Program-made: the position numbers and the translations under genes
The notes under the pieces: generated by a model
Databases searched by the model: none
Told to the model about the DNA's origin: nothing
Seen by the model: the letters and a program-made list of their open reading frames with translations, nothing else
Part shown: positions 13,337 through 22,986 of the stretch, in pieces
Layout of the letters: each line of letters opens with the position of its first letter
Numbering within the stretch: position 1 is the first letter of the stretch
DNA from: Acetobacter sp. CAG:977
GTDB lineage: Bacteria; Pseudomonadota; Alphaproteobacteria; CAAGCB01; CAG-977
Assembly: GCA_000434295.1 (NCBI GenBank)
Contig: HF994935.1
Location: 466,552 to 506,357, forward strand
Reading direction: 5' to 3'
Length of the DNA stretch: 39,806 nt

Positions 13337-16072
13337 TTACTGCAACGCGCCGTGGCAATGTTTGTATTTTTTGCCCGATCCGCAGGGGCAGGGGGCGTTT
13401 CTGGATACTTTTCCCCAAGTTGAAGGATCGTTCGGATCGATTTCATCGGCTTTGTTGTACCGGAAGGGACTGCGATCCAGAGGTTCTTCTTTTTGAGCGG
13501 GAGGTTGCCTGCCGAAAGCGTCTTCGGGTTCGTCGTGCCGTTCAATCATTTCCTGACGTTTTGCCTGCATGGCAGCGATGTTTTCCGCCGTTTGAGGCGC
13601 CAGTTCAATATGCATTAACAGGCGCGTTACCTGTTCACGCATATTTCCCAACATATCGCGGAACAGGAAAAAGGCTTCGCGTTTGTATTCGTTCAAGGGG
13701 TCTTTTTGCCCGTAAGCGCGCAACAATATGGTGTGGCGCATATATTCCAGAACCTGCAAATGTTCTTTCCAAACCTGATCCAAGACCTGTAACGTCAGAT
13801 TTTTTTCAATCATATTGATCAGATCGTCGCCGAAGTCGGCACGTTTTTGAGCCATTTTTTCATCGGCGGCTTTTATGATGCGGTTTGTCAGTTCTTCCGT
13901 TCCGATGCCTTCTTCTTCAATCCAAGAATGCAAAGGAAGCTTTAGGTTCAAAGTTCTGACGACTTCTTCGTCCAGCGCATCGACATCCCATTCTTCGGAC
14001 GCGATGTCGTCCGGAGTATACGTTTCCGTCATTGCGGTAATGATTTCTTCGCGCATGTCGTCAACGGTATCCGTAACGGTTTTCGCCATCATCAGCTCTT
14101 TGCGCTGGTCATAAATGACTTTGCGCTGATCGTTCATGACGTTGTCGTATTTCAGGAGGTTTTTGCGGATGTCAAAGTTTCTGGCTTCGACTTTGGCTTG
14201 AGATTTTTCCAAAGTTTTGCTGATCCAAGGGCTGGTAATGACATCGTCTTCTTCGACGCCGCCCAAAGGTCTTAAGATTTTTTCAATGCGGTCGGCGCCG
14301 AAAATGCGCAACAAATCGTCTTGCAAAGACAGGAAGAATTTGGAAGCGCCGGGGTCGCCCTGACGTCCCGAACGTCCGCGCAACTGGTTGTCGATGCGTC
14401 GGCTTTCGTGGCGTTCCGTACCGATAACGTATAATCCGCCCGCTTTCATGGCGATTTCTTTGCCGCGTTCGATTTCTTCTTTGATTTGTTCAATGCGTTT
14501 TTCGCGTTCTTTTTCGTCGGTAACGTCCGCCAATTCCTGAGCAACGCGCATATCCAAATTGCCGCCCAGCTGAATGTCCGTTCCGCGTCCCGCCATGTTC
14601 GTCGCGATGGTTACGGCACCGGGCATGCCTGCCTGTGCAACGATATAAGCTTCTTGTTCGTGGTGGCGCGCGTTCAAGACGTTGAATTTAATGTCCGACG
14701 ATTTTTTCAAAAGTTCCGCCAGCTTTTCCGATTTTTCAATCGACGTCGTGCCGACCAGTACGGGTTGCTTGCGTTCGGCGCATTCTTTTATCAGCTTGAT
14801 GATGGCTTTGTATTTTTGGTCTTCCGTCCAATAGATTTCGTCTTGGTGGTCGATGCGGATGCAGGGACGGTTCGTCGGAATGTCAATGACTTCCAATCCG
14901 TAGATTTCCCCGAATTCTTCGGCTTCGGTCATGGCGGTACCCGTCATGCCCGCCAGTTTCGGGTACATACGGAAGTAATTTTGGAACGTGATGGACGCTA
15001 ACGTTTGGTTTTCGGGTTCGATTTTGACGTGTTCCTTGGCTTCCAAAGCCTGATGCAATCCGTCGGAATAACGGCGTCCTTCCATCATGCGCCCCGTAAA
15101 TTCGTCAATGATGACGACTTTGCCGTTTTTAACGATGTAATCAACGTCGCGCTGGAACATTTTGTGTGCTCGCAACGCCTGATCGACGTAATGGATGACG
15201 GGGGCGTTGGCGGCATCGTACATGGCGCCCGTGATCAATCCCGCTTCCTGCAACAGTTCTTCCATGAACAGCGTGCCGCTTTCGGTCAGGGTAACGGTGC
15301 GCTGTTTTTCGTCTTTTTCATAGTGCTGAGGCTTCAGCTTGGGAATCAACGCGTCGATTTGAACGTATTTTTCGGAAGAATCTTCGGCTTGCCCCGAAAT
15401 GATCAAAGGAGTACGCGCTTCGTCAATCAAAATAGAGTCCACTTCGTCGACGATGGCGTAATTAAACGGGCGCTGAACCATGTCTTCCATGGAATACTTC
15501 ATGTTGTCGCGCAGATAGTCAAATCCGAATTCGTTGTTTGTGCCGTAGGTAATGTCGCAGGCATAAGCTTCGCGGCGTTGGTTGTCGTCCAGACCGTGCA
15601 GGATGGAACCGACGCTCATTCCCAAAAATCGATAGATTTGCCCCATCCATTCCGAGTCACGTTTTGCCAGATAATCGTTGACGGTAACGACGTGAACGCC
15701 TTTCCCCGTCAGAGCGTTCAGATAAACGGCCAGCGTTGCGACCAGCGTTTTTCCTTCGCCGGTTCTCATTTCTGCGATTTGCCCGCGGTGCAGGACGATA
15801 CCGCCGACCAGCTGGACGTCAAAGTGGCGTTGTCCGATCGTTCTTTTGGCGGCTTCGCGAACGGTGGCAAAGGCATCGGGCAGGATATCGTCCAAAGTTT
15901 CTCCGTCGGCCAGCCGTTGTTTCAGCCACGGGGTTCTGGCTTTGAGTTCGTCGTCCGACAACGCGGCGACGTCCGGTTCAAGAGCGTTTATTTTTGCGAC
16001 ATATTTTTGCAAAGACTTTACATAACGTTCATTTGCGGATCCGAAAACTTTACGCAACAATGCGCCGATCAT
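13337..16072 (-). CDS. secA: Preprotein translocase ATPase SecA
   Basis: The motor that drives preproteins through SecYEG. At 911 residues it is a full-length SecA. Visible motifs are QLVGGIVLHRGQIAEMRTGE leading into GKT (Walker A), VDEVDSILIDEARTPLIISG (DEAD-type Walker B), TNMAGRGTDIQLGG, RGRSGRQGDPG (helicase motif VI) and the C-terminal zinc finger APCPCGSGKKYKHCHG, which binds SecB and ribosomes. I chose ATG 16072, with GAGGA 6 bases upstream; an in-frame TTG two codons earlier is less likely. A TTGACA-type promoter is proposed at 16109-16137. The gene is divergent from the secreted PpiC isomerase. Confidence 0.98.
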   Translation of the reverse strand: MIGALLRKVFGSANERYVKSLQKYVAKINALEPDVAALSDDELKARTPWLKQRLADGETLDDILPDAFATVREAAKRTIGQRHFDVQLVGGIVLHRGQIAEMRTGEGKTLVATLAVYLNALTGKGVHVVTVNDYLAKRDSEWMGQIYRFLGMSVGSILHGLDDNQRREAYACDITYGTNNEFGFDYLRDNMKYSMEDMVQRPFNYAIVDEVDSILIDEARTPLIISGQAEDSSEKYVQIDALIPKLKPQHYEKDEKQRTVTLTESGTLFMEELLQEAGLITGAMYDAANAPVIHYVDQALRAHKMFQRDVDYIVKNGKVVIIDEFTGRMMEGRRYSDGLHQALEAKEHVKIEPENQTLASITFQNYFRMYPKLAGMTGTAMTEAEEFGEIYGLEVIDIPTNRPCIRIDHQDEIYWTEDQKYKAIIKLIKECAERKQPVLVGTTSIEKSEKLAELLKKSSDIKFNVLNARHHEQEAYIVAQAGMPGAVTIATNMAGRGTDIQLGGNLDMRVAQELADVTDEKEREKRIEQIKEEIERGKEIAMKAGGLYVIGTERHESRRIDNQLRGRSGRQGDPGASKFFLSLQDDLLRIFGADRIEKILRPLGGVEEDDVITSPWISKTLEKSQAKVEARNFDIRKNLLKYDNVMNDQRKVIYDQRKELMMAKTVTDTVDDMREEIITAMTETYTPDDIASEEWDVDALDEEVVRTLNLKLPLHSWIEEEGIGTEELTNRIIKAADEKMAQKRADFGDDLINMIEKNLTLQVLDQVWKEHLQVLEYMRHTILLRAYGQKDPLNEYKREAFFLFRDMLGNMREQVTRLLMHIELAPQTAENIAAMQAKRQEMIERHDEPEDAFGRQPPAQKEEPLDRSPFRYNKADEIDPNDPSTWGKVSRNAPCPCGSGKKYKHCHGALQ

Positions 16073-16108
16073 ACCCAATCCTCGCTATTAGTGGTTTTAG
16101 ACAGGCAA

Positions 16109-16137
16109 AGTTAAGCCTAAGCGGCGTCTTGTGTCAA
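16109..16137 (-). promoter_or_regulatory. Candidate sigma70 promoter for secA
   Basis: On the minus strand, TTGACA (16137-16132), a 17-base spacer and TTAACT (16114-16109). The -35 hexamer is perfect and the -10 matches at three positions. Confidence 0.45.
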
Positions 16138-16175
16138 TGTTTCTGTCCTTTAAAAGGCGTTTATTTTATTATTGC

Positions 16176-16204
16176 TTTACCTGAAAAACAAAGGTGCGTA
16201 TGAT
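16176..16204 (+). promoter_or_regulatory. Candidate sigma70 promoter for the ppiC-type gene
   Basis: TTTACC at 16176-16181, a 17-base spacer and TATGAT at 16199-16204, 44 bases before the chosen ATG. Confidence 0.45.
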
Positions 16205-16247
16205 AAGCGTATTCAAATTTGTTCACAAAAACAAAAAGGGAATGTCC

Positions 16248-17075
16248 ATGAAGATTTTAAAAACAGCTGCGGTTGCGATGTGCATTGCGTTGCCGTTTCA
16301 GGCTTTTGCCGAATCGGCAAAGGACGATGCCGTAACGGAAACGACGGTTGTCGCGACGGTAAACGGCAAGCCGATTTATTACGGTGATGTCGTGATGTTG
16401 CATGATTCGCATCCTCAGTTAAGTCGGTTGCCGTTAAAGGATTTGTTTAATCCTTTGTTGGACAATGTCATTGATACGACTTTGGCGTACAATGCGGCGG
16501 TAAAGGAAAAGCTGAACGCGGATCCGAAGGTGGAAAAACGTTTGGAACTGATGAAGCATCAGATTTTGGCGGCATCGTATTTGGAAAAGACGGTGAACGA
16601 CAATATGACGAAGGAAAAGCTTCAAAAGCTGTATGAGCAATATGTCCGCGACAATCCGCCGCAAGAAGGAATGACGGCGTCTCATATTTTGGTCAAGACG
16701 GAAGCCGAAGCGCAGGAAATTATCAAGAAACTGAACGACGGAGAAGATTTCGGAACGTTGGCGGGCGAATATTCGATTGATAAATCGGCGCCTGACGGCA
16801 GCTTGGGATTATTCACGCGCGAATTGATGGTTCCCGAATTTTCGGATGCGGCGTTTGCGATGAAAGAAGGCGAAATTTCGACCAAACCCGTAAAGACGCA
16901 GTACGGTTATCATATTATCAAGGCGGGCAAACGCCAGATGATTGAACCGCCGACGTATGAAGAAGTCGAAAGCGAACTGATTCAGTCGTACCGCAGCTCG
17001 GCATCCGCCGATGCATTAAAGAAACTGCGTGCCGATGCAAAGATTAAGAAAAATCCTCTGCCTGACGAAAAATAA
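16248..17075 (+). CDS. Periplasmic PpiC-type (parvulin) peptidyl-prolyl isomerase
   Basis: A 275-residue secreted foldase. A Sec signal peptide is clear (MKILKTAAVAMCIALPFQAF, cleavage after the next Ala). An N-terminal SurA-like helical region follows (about 30-135), then the parvulin domain (about 140-235) with ASHILVKTEAEAQEIIKKL, GSLGLFTRELMVPEFSDAAF and TQYGYHIIKAGKR. The ATG at 16248 is chosen because AAAAGGG ends 8 bases upstream and the signal peptide starts there; two upstream in-frame Met codons are less favourable. It faces secA across a shared promoter region, a common alphaproteobacterial arrangement that suits a chaperone for Sec-exported proteins. Confidence 0.93.
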   Translation: MKILKTAAVAMCIALPFQAFAESAKDDAVTETTVVATVNGKPIYYGDVVMLHDSHPQLSRLPLKDLFNPLLDNVIDTTLAYNAAVKEKLNADPKVEKRLELMKHQILAASYLEKTVNDNMTKEKLQKLYEQYVRDNPPQEGMTASHILVKTEAEAQEIIKKLNDGEDFGTLAGEYSIDKSAPDGSLGLFTRELMVPEFSDAAFAMKEGEISTKPVKTQYGYHIIKAGKRQMIEPPTYEEVESELIQSYRSSASADALKKLRADAKIKKNPLPDEK

Positions 17076-17086
17076 GGCAGGATAAG

Positions 17087-17119
17087 AAAAAAAAGCCCCC
17101 GAATACGGGGGCTTTTTTT
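17087..17119 (+). terminator. Rho-independent terminator after the ppiC-type gene
   Basis: AAAAAGCCCCC pairs with GGGGGCTTTTT across GAATAC; the T-run continues to 17119. It also marks the left edge of the accessory island. Confidence 0.9.
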
Positions 17120-17196
17120 ACGGATACTTTGCAAAAAGACGTTTTAAAACAAGCTCAATCGTGTTGCGTCCGCTTTTTTTATTCGAGAAAATCACG

Positions 17197-18594
17197 TCAG
17201 CGCTGTTTCTTTTTTGCCTGCATTGCGGAACGTACGGCGTTTGCCATAATGGCGTTTTTAACTTTTTGAAGGTTCGGGCGCCCGTCTTTGCCGTCCATCT
17301 GGTCTTTGTGTTCGGGAGGAACGGCATTCCACAGTTTTTGTACGTCTTGAGCGTTTTTAAAATTATCCGCCGTCAATAATTGTGCCAGTTGCTTTTGTTC
17401 GCAAACAAGAGACAACGGCGTGCATCCGTTTTCGTCAGGCGTTAAAAATGCTTCGGCAGAAGGCGTTTGTCCCTTTGCCGCTAACGACGAAACAACATCG
17501 GGCAGACACCCCGCATAAGCAGCTTTTATCAACATTCCGTTTTCAACGGCTTCTTTTGCCGTTTCGATTTTTGACGCTTCTGCTTTAACGTCTTGGGACG
17601 TATTTTCTTTTGTAGCGTTTTCTATGGCTTTTTCGCGCGCGTCTTCACGCATTTTGTTGTTTTCCGCCGCTTTTAATATCATGCCTTTTAATTCTGCCGA
17701 TATTAAGCGCGACGTGTCCAATTCGCCGCAAACATAACGTTCCGTCGCATTCACGTTGATTTTTGAAACGCGGCAGTCAGGATTTTGCAAAGCAATCAGT
17801 AAATGTTTTGCCCCTTCGTCCGTAATGCCGCATTCAAACAGGTCAAGCTCTTTGACTTTTGAATTCGGCAACACTTTTGCCAAAGCTTTGGCTCCGTCGT
17901 TTCCGATATCGTTGTTTGCCAGAGACAGCTTTTCCACATAAGTCCCTGCAACGGCTTCAGCCAAAACCGTCGCCCCCTTGGCGGTAATTTTGTTCGAGGA
18001 CAAATCCAATTCTTTCATCCGGCTTTTCGGCAAGGAGGCAGCCAGTTTCTCGCAACCTTTGTCGGTAATGCCGTTCATCCGAATCTGCAAAGATTCAAGC
18101 TTGGAACGTTCCATTGATCCCGCCAAAGCTTCAAGACCGGCGTCGCCCAATTCGTTTCTGGATAAATTCAGAGAACGGATCAATGTCGCGGGCAATGCGG
18201 CGCCCAAAGAAGATCCTGCAGACGAATAAAGCGTATTTCCGCTTAAATTCAGCGTGTCGACTTTTGTTTTCGGCAACACCTTTGCCAAAGCGGGAACGCC
18301 CGCTCCCGGACAGTCGTTGCCGCTTAAATCCAACGTCGTCAGATTTTTTATTTCCGTGAAATACGGCGCAACGGTTTCCAAACCGATGCCGTTCAGCGTG
18401 TTTCCGCTGATTTCCAAAGAAGAAACTTTTAAATCCTTGATGCGATCGCCCAGAAAGACGGCATCGTCTTCGGTCATGGCGTCTTGGGGAAACAGGTTGA
18501 ATCGAATGGAATCGCTGTCGGCAGGTGTTTTGTCTAAAACCGAAGAAATTTTATCCTTAACGGACAGCGGCGTAAATGTGTAAGAAGGAGCCAT
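17197..18594 (-). CDS. LRR-tail protein J (most regular leucine-rich repeats)
   Basis: A 465-residue protein with no signal peptide or TM helix. Residues about 55-275 are eight ribonuclease-inhibitor-type LRRs of 27-29 residues with the pattern L-x-x-L-x-L-S-x-N-x-(I/L) ... G-x-x-x-L-A-x-x-L; examples are LTTLDLSGNDCPGAGVPALA and VEKLSLANNDIGNDGAKALA. Then come a charged helical linker (about 305-350), an ankyrin-like part (GMLIKAAYAGCLPDVVSSLA, then DENGCTPLSLV) and the family tail MDGKDGRPNLQKVKNAIMAN. It lacks the N-terminal helical module typical of the set. AAGGAT precedes the ATG by 8 bases. As the last gene of the array, 93 bases from its neighbour, it may have its own weak promoter. 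Confidence 0.88.
   Translation of the reverse strand: MAPSYTFTPLSVKDKISSVLDKTPADSDSIRFNLFPQDAMTEDDAVFLGDRIKDLKVSSLEISGNTLNGIGLETVAPYFTEIKNLTTLDLSGNDCPGAGVPALAKVLPKTKVDTLNLSGNTLYSSAGSSLGAALPATLIRSLNLSRNELGDAGLEALAGSMERSKLESLQIRMNGITDKGCEKLAASLPKSRMKELDLSSNKITAKGATVLAEAVAGTYVEKLSLANNDIGNDGAKALAKVLPNSKVKELDLFECGITDEGAKHLLIALQNPDCRVSKINVNATERYVCGELDTSRLISAELKGMILKAAENNKMREDAREKAIENATKENTSQDVKAEASKIETAKEAVENGMLIKAAYAGCLPDVVSSLAAKGQTPSAEAFLTPDENGCTPLSLVCEQKQLAQLLTADNFKNAQDVQKLWNAVPPEHKDQMDGKDGRPNLQKVKNAIMANAVRSAMQAKKKQR
17273..17297 (-). repeat. 25-base identical repeat, copy 1 (tail of gene J)
   Basis: These 25 bases are identical to 30070-30094 in gene A, about 12.8 kb away, and largely identical to 27089-27112 in gene C. 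They encode the Asp-Gly-Lys-Asp-Gly-Arg-Pro core of the shared tail. Confidence 0.85.
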
Positions 18595-18687
18595 CGGACT
18601 ATCCTTATAAAATGTATGTTAATATAAGGGTAGCCGTTTTAATCCGTGTTGGCAAGGATATTTTTGTCTAAAAAATAAAGGCAAATT

Positions 18688-20079
18688 TTAACATAACGGA
18701 GCATATTTCGATACGGAAACCGCGTTATGGACGACTTCATTTTTCATGTTTCTGAAATCGGGGCGTCCTTTTTTTCCGTCTAATTGTTTTTTCATGCGCG
18801 AGGGCAGGGCGTCAAAAACGTCTTGCATCTTTTTCGGGTCGTTCCAGTTTTCGGGCGCGAAAATCAAATCCAACTGGCGCGCGTTGCCTGCCAGATATGC
18901 CAATGTTTTTCCAAATCCGTCTTCGGAAAAGTAATCTTCCGGATTTAATCGGGTTCCAAGTTCTTTTAACCTGTCAAAGACGGCTTTCATTTCGCCGGCT
19001 TTTGCCGCCGCGAACAAAAGACCGCCGTCCTTTAACAGACGTTCGTCTGCCGTTTTGACGGCTTTTTTTATTTGCGCCGCGTTCTTTAACGCCGATTGAA
19101 ATTCCGTGTATTCTTTGACTTCTTTGGCATAAACCGTATCTATCTTGGCGCGGTTTAAGCGTTCCAAACGCGAAATTTCCGCAATGTCTTTCGGGTCAAG
19201 TTCGCTTTCTTCGTTGGTCAGCCCCGTGTCAAAAATTAAGCAATCGGGACGGGACAATGCTTTCGCCAAAGCCTTGATGCCTGCCGCCGTCATCGGGTTA
19301 TACGACAAATTGACGCGGATTAAATGCGTTTGCGGCAAAACGGAAGACAACGTAATAATGCTTTCTTCGCTTAAACGGCACAAAGACAAATCCAACGTTT
19401 GCAACAATTCCAGCTTTGGCAGGCGCCGTGCCAAAAATCCCATATCCTGGAACGGCGACGTCGTTTCCGACAAAATCAGCGTTTTCAGGCTTTCGGGCAA
19501 ATTTTCCAAAACGCACTCAAACCCGGCCAGATAGACGTTTCTGCCGATATCCAAATATTCCAGAGACGACAGGTCGCCGACGGCTTTGCCCAACGTTTCC
19601 AGACTTTCCAAGTCCAGCTGGTTTGCCGGCAAAGACAAAGAGGAAAGCAACGTATCTTTAACGGCGGCGGCGAACAAATCCGTGTATTGAGACAAATCCG
19701 AAGATTGCAGGTTTAACGAAGCGATTTTTCCGTTCGTCAACGCCCGATCCAAAGCAAGATACCCGTCGCGCCCCAAATAAACGCCTTTGATTTTCAAAGC
19801 GGAAATGCTTGTATTTTCGACGGACTGCAATAATTCGGCAAGGTTCTTTTGTATGTTTTCGTCTTCGCGCAGTTTGTAATTATGCAAATGAAGATAAAGG
19901 CTTTTGATGTTCACGTCGAACAGGCGTCGTTTAAAAACGGGCAAAGCGTTCTTGTTTTCGGCAAAAATGCCGATGTCCAACGTGCTTTGTCCTTGTGCAT
20001 CGGGGATAAAACGGTCAACGGTTTCGCGGGCGGTTTCGAGGGGAACTCCGGCTTCCAGCAGTTCTTCAACAAACGTCAT
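18688..20079 (-). CDS. LRR-tail protein I
   Basis: A 463-residue soluble protein of the array. It opens with the family's N-terminal module (FVEELLEAGVPLETARETVD, residues about 3-22). LRR-like segments run from about 75 to 275, for example LSSLEYLDIGRNVYLAGFEC and LLQTLDLSLCRLSEESIITL. The conserved cap ALSRPDCLIFDTGL follows, then a helical linker, an ankyrin-like unit (GGLLFAAAKAGEMKAVFDRL) and the tail LDGKKGRPDFRNMKNEVVHN. It ends in KYAPLC rather than the basic end of its sisters. The nearest purine-rich ribosome site, AAGGGA, is 11-12 bases from the ATG, a little far. Confidence 0.86.
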   Translation of the reverse strand: MTFVEELLEAGVPLETARETVDRFIPDAQGQSTLDIGIFAENKNALPVFKRRLFDVNIKSLYLHLHNYKLREDENIQKNLAELLQSVENTSISALKIKGVYLGRDGYLALDRALTNGKIASLNLQSSDLSQYTDLFAAAVKDTLLSSLSLPANQLDLESLETLGKAVGDLSSLEYLDIGRNVYLAGFECVLENLPESLKTLILSETTSPFQDMGFLARRLPKLELLQTLDLSLCRLSEESIITLSSVLPQTHLIRVNLSYNPMTAAGIKALAKALSRPDCLIFDTGLTNEESELDPKDIAEISRLERLNRAKIDTVYAKEVKEYTEFQSALKNAAQIKKAVKTADERLLKDGGLLFAAAKAGEMKAVFDRLKELGTRLNPEDYFSEDGFGKTLAYLAGNARQLDLIFAPENWNDPKKMQDVFDALPSRMKKQLDGKKGRPDFRNMKNEVVHNAVSVSKYAPLC

Positions 20080-20163
20080 TTCAGGTTTTCCCTTTGTATT
20101 TCAGGCGTTTTATCTTTCAACTTGTAATACAAAAAGAAAATAAACGCAAGGAAAGGGCTGTTA

Positions 20164-21534
20164 TTATTTGGAATGACCTTTTGCCGCCAGAGCTTTTTTA
20201 ACGGCGGCGGTCATCATTTCGTTTTTGGCTTGTTGATACGAAGGATATCCGTAACGTGCATTCAGTTGGCGTTTTCCGTAGGCGTTTAACGCATCAAAAA
20301 GCTTTTGCATTTCTTTTGCATCGGGTAGCAGACGCGGATCAAACAATTCAAAGGCTTTGCGCTGTTCAACGGCCATTCCCGAAACCGAACGGCCAAGCCC
20401 GTCTTTTTCATTCAGTTCATAAGCCGTTAAAGAGCCTCCGACTTTTTTTAACTTATCCAACCCTTCGGTCAGCAATCCGATTTCCGCCGCACCGCGGAGA
20501 GCGGCTTTGATTTCGCTGACTGTTTTTGCCCGATCCAATGCTTCGCGCACCCGTTTGCCTTCGGGAGAATTAAACTTTTCTCGCGCGGTTTCCAGCGCTT
20601 CAAGCGTTCGTTTGCTGTCGTTCGCCGCATCCGTGATTTTACGTTGCATTTCTTCGGAAACGCCGGTCGAACGCATACTGGCAGACGTCGTAAAGACGTC
20701 CTTAAACGAAACAAAGTCAAGAACGCTTATTGCGGATTTGTCGGTAACGTCGGGCTGCTTGTAAACGGTCAGTCCGTTCAGGGAATGCGGCATGGATTTC
20801 ATTATTTTTTGCAATCCCGCGTCCTTTAATTCGCCGCCCATCAGGTTGATACGGTACAGGTTTTCCATTTTGGCGACGGAATTTGCGACGTTTTCCGCGC
20901 TGTCGTTCAGCAACAGGTTCGACAGGCTCAGCAATTTTAAGGAAGAGGGCAGGTTTTCGCCGACAGCCTGAGCTTCCGTCGGGCGAAGACCGAAAAACGA
21001 CAAAGAAAGCTTTTCCAAACGGGTTTTTTTCAAGCTTTCGGAAAATTCGCAAATGCCCGTATGGGGTTGATAAAGCGATAAAGACAAATCGGAAACATTG
21101 TTGGCTGCGACGGCTTTTCCGATTTCCGGCAATTGGTCGCCAAGCGGAATATCGGATAATATTATTTGCGTCGCGCCGCTGTTTTTGACGTGTTCGGTTA
21201 AAAACGGAGCTTCTTTTTCAAACAGGTTGCAAAAGGAAAAAGTAAGCTTGTCCGCGGTAAATTTCGGAGCGTGTTTTGAAAAAAAGTCCGTATGAAACGA
21301 ATCTGTTTTGATCAGTCTTAATTCAAATTCTTTGAAATTTTTACCGTCGATTTCGGTGCACAGGCGGCGAAAAACGCGTTCGGCAATTTCCTGATCGGGA
21401 TAAAAAGCCGTTTGGACGGGCGTAAAAGAAAAGCTGTCAATGCTTTTTGAAGAAAACAGGTCTGAAAAATATCGGGCGCAAGCCGTTGTTGCGCCTAAAT
21501 TTAACAAATCCCTCTTTAATGCGTCCGTCGTCAT
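20164..21534 (-). CDS. LRR-tail protein H with a degenerate tail core
   Basis: A 456-residue soluble protein. The N-terminal module is LKRDLLNLGATTACARYFSD (about 6-25). Repeat region about 75-265 includes RLEKLSLSFFGLRPTEAQAV and SLKLLSLSNLLLNDSAENVA. An ankyrin-like unit (GLLTEGLDKLKKVGGSLTAY) precedes the tail. The tail core, normally Asp-Gly-Lys-Asp-Gly-Arg-Pro, is NARYGYP here, while the following helix YQQAKNEMMTAAVKKALAAK is conserved. AAGGAT lies 8 bases before the ATG. Gene G ends 12 bases upstream, so both are probably on one transcript. Confidence 0.86.
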   Translation of the reverse strand: MTTDALKRDLLNLGATTACARYFSDLFSSKSIDSFSFTPVQTAFYPDQEIAERVFRRLCTEIDGKNFKEFELRLIKTDSFHTDFFSKHAPKFTADKLTFSFCNLFEKEAPFLTEHVKNSGATQIILSDIPLGDQLPEIGKAVAANNVSDLSLSLYQPHTGICEFSESLKKTRLEKLSLSFFGLRPTEAQAVGENLPSSLKLLSLSNLLLNDSAENVANSVAKMENLYRINLMGGELKDAGLQKIMKSMPHSLNGLTVYKQPDVTDKSAISVLDFVSFKDVFTTSASMRSTGVSEEMQRKITDAANDSKRTLEALETAREKFNSPEGKRVREALDRAKTVSEIKAALRGAAEIGLLTEGLDKLKKVGGSLTAYELNEKDGLGRSVSGMAVEQRKAFELFDPRLLPDAKEMQKLFDALNAYGKRQLNARYGYPSYQQAKNEMMTAAVKKALAAKGHSK

Positions 21535-21546
21535 GGTTATATCCTT

Positions 21547-22983
21547 TTATGCTTGGCGGACAGATTTATTTGCGACCATTTTCTTGACGGCGTTCGCCAT
21601 GACCTGATTTTTCATTTTTGAAAAAGCGGGACGTCCGTTTTGTCCGTCAAACATTCTTTTTCCGGAATCGGGCAGAGCGTTATAAACGTTTTGATAGTCT
21701 TTTGCATTGCCGTACATTTCGGGACGCATCAGAGTTTCAACCTGTTTCATTTTGATGCACGATTGAACGAAAGTTTTGCCGTCTTTATTTGTTGCATTTA
21801 AATCCTGAGTATTTAACGTAACGCCCATTTCCGCCATGCGGTTAAACGTTTCGGTCAACAAACCGTTTTGAACGGCGGCGTGCAGAAATGTCTTGACGGT
21901 TTTTGCGTCGGCTTCTTTGATGCGTTCGCTCAGCGTTTTTTCGCCTTTGGCTTTGGCGATTTCGTCCGCCTTTTGTTTTTGAATGTCTATCAAAGATACG
22001 GCCGCATTTGATTCTTCGGCTTCTTTTAACTGACGTTTTAAATTTTCCGAACAATCGCTTGAAAAGACTGTTGAAGCGTTCGTTTCCGTAACGTGGCAAT
22101 TCGGATTTCTTAAATGGTCAATCAGGACGGTTAACGATTCGTTATCCATTCTGATGTCGTCTGCCAGATTAAAAACTTTTAATGTCGGCGGCAATTTGGG
22201 CATCAGGATTTTTAAACTGTCCGCATCAAGATCGCAGTCCGACAAATCCAATACTTTTAGATTCGGCATTTTTTCGACTTTGTCTGCCAAAACTTCAAGC
22301 GTTTCTTTCGCCCCGTATTTTGCACAGAGCGGCGTTCTGCGTAACCCGAATTCTTCAATCGTGTCGGGCAGGGCGCGGATAATGTCGTTTAGGCCGTTAC
22401 CTCTTGCGAAATTTTGGGGAAGAGTGAGCTTTTTTAAAGCGGATTTTGAAACCAGTTCCGTTGCCAGAGTCGTAAAGTCGGAATCTCTGAGCGAACAATC
22501 CTCGAAACACAATTCTTCCAAACCTTGCATGGATTTAAGGTGTTTAAACGGCGGGTAAGGATTTTTGTCGTCTTTGTCAACGTCACTGACCGTTAGGCTT
22601 TTGATGTTGCCTTTTTCGATAAAGCCGGCGATTTTATCCCAATCTTCTTCCGCCAGATAAGTCCGGTTTATAATCAGTTTTTCTGCGCGAATGTCCGTAC
22701 CGAAAATCAACGGATCTTTTTCGTGAATGTAATCCAGAGTTAAAGATTTTAACGGCTTTCCGTTCAGGAAATCTTTTGAAATTCTGAAAGCTTCCGATGC
22801 GTTGGCACCTCTTTCCGCGTCGGAAAAAACCACGTCGCCGCCTTCCTCGATGCTTTTTGAAATACGATCGGCGATAGAGCTTTCAATGCGGGCATAAGTT
22901 TTTAACGCATCATAAAGTTTATAGCGGTCCGTTGAAGTGTTTTCGGACTTTTTCCGTCCGAATACGGCTGACAAGATGCCCAT
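21547..22983 (-). CDS. LRR-tail protein G
   Basis: A 478-residue soluble protein. Its first residues, MGILSAVFGRKKSENTS, replace the usual start, and a divergent helical N-terminal module follows (about 20-50). LRR-like segments cover about 75-290; NLKVLDLSDCDLDADSLKIL and TLKVFNLADDIRMDNESLTV are clear. The cap is LRNPNCHVTETNAS. The ankyrin-like unit has NGLLTETFNRMAEMGVTLNT and NKDGKTFVQSC. The tail is FDGQNGRPAFSKMKNQVMAN, nearly identical in form to gene B. GAGGT lies 6 bases before the ATG and only 3 bases separate it from the gene F stop. Confidence 0.87.
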   Translation of the reverse strand: MGILSAVFGRKKSENTSTDRYKLYDALKTYARIESSIADRISKSIEEGGDVVFSDAERGANASEAFRISKDFLNGKPLKSLTLDYIHEKDPLIFGTDIRAEKLIINRTYLAEEDWDKIAGFIEKGNIKSLTVSDVDKDDKNPYPPFKHLKSMQGLEELCFEDCSLRDSDFTTLATELVSKSALKKLTLPQNFARGNGLNDIIRALPDTIEEFGLRRTPLCAKYGAKETLEVLADKVEKMPNLKVLDLSDCDLDADSLKILMPKLPPTLKVFNLADDIRMDNESLTVLIDHLRNPNCHVTETNASTVFSSDCSENLKRQLKEAEESNAAVSLIDIQKQKADEIAKAKGEKTLSERIKEADAKTVKTFLHAAVQNGLLTETFNRMAEMGVTLNTQDLNATNKDGKTFVQSCIKMKQVETLMRPEMYGNAKDYQNVYNALPDSGKRMFDGQNGRPAFSKMKNQVMANAVKKMVANKSVRQA

Positions 22984-22986
22984 TTT

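Noticed and set aside
15005..16114. A 369-codon plus-strand open frame
   Set aside because: Antisense shadow of secA, whose minus-strand frame is fully conserved.
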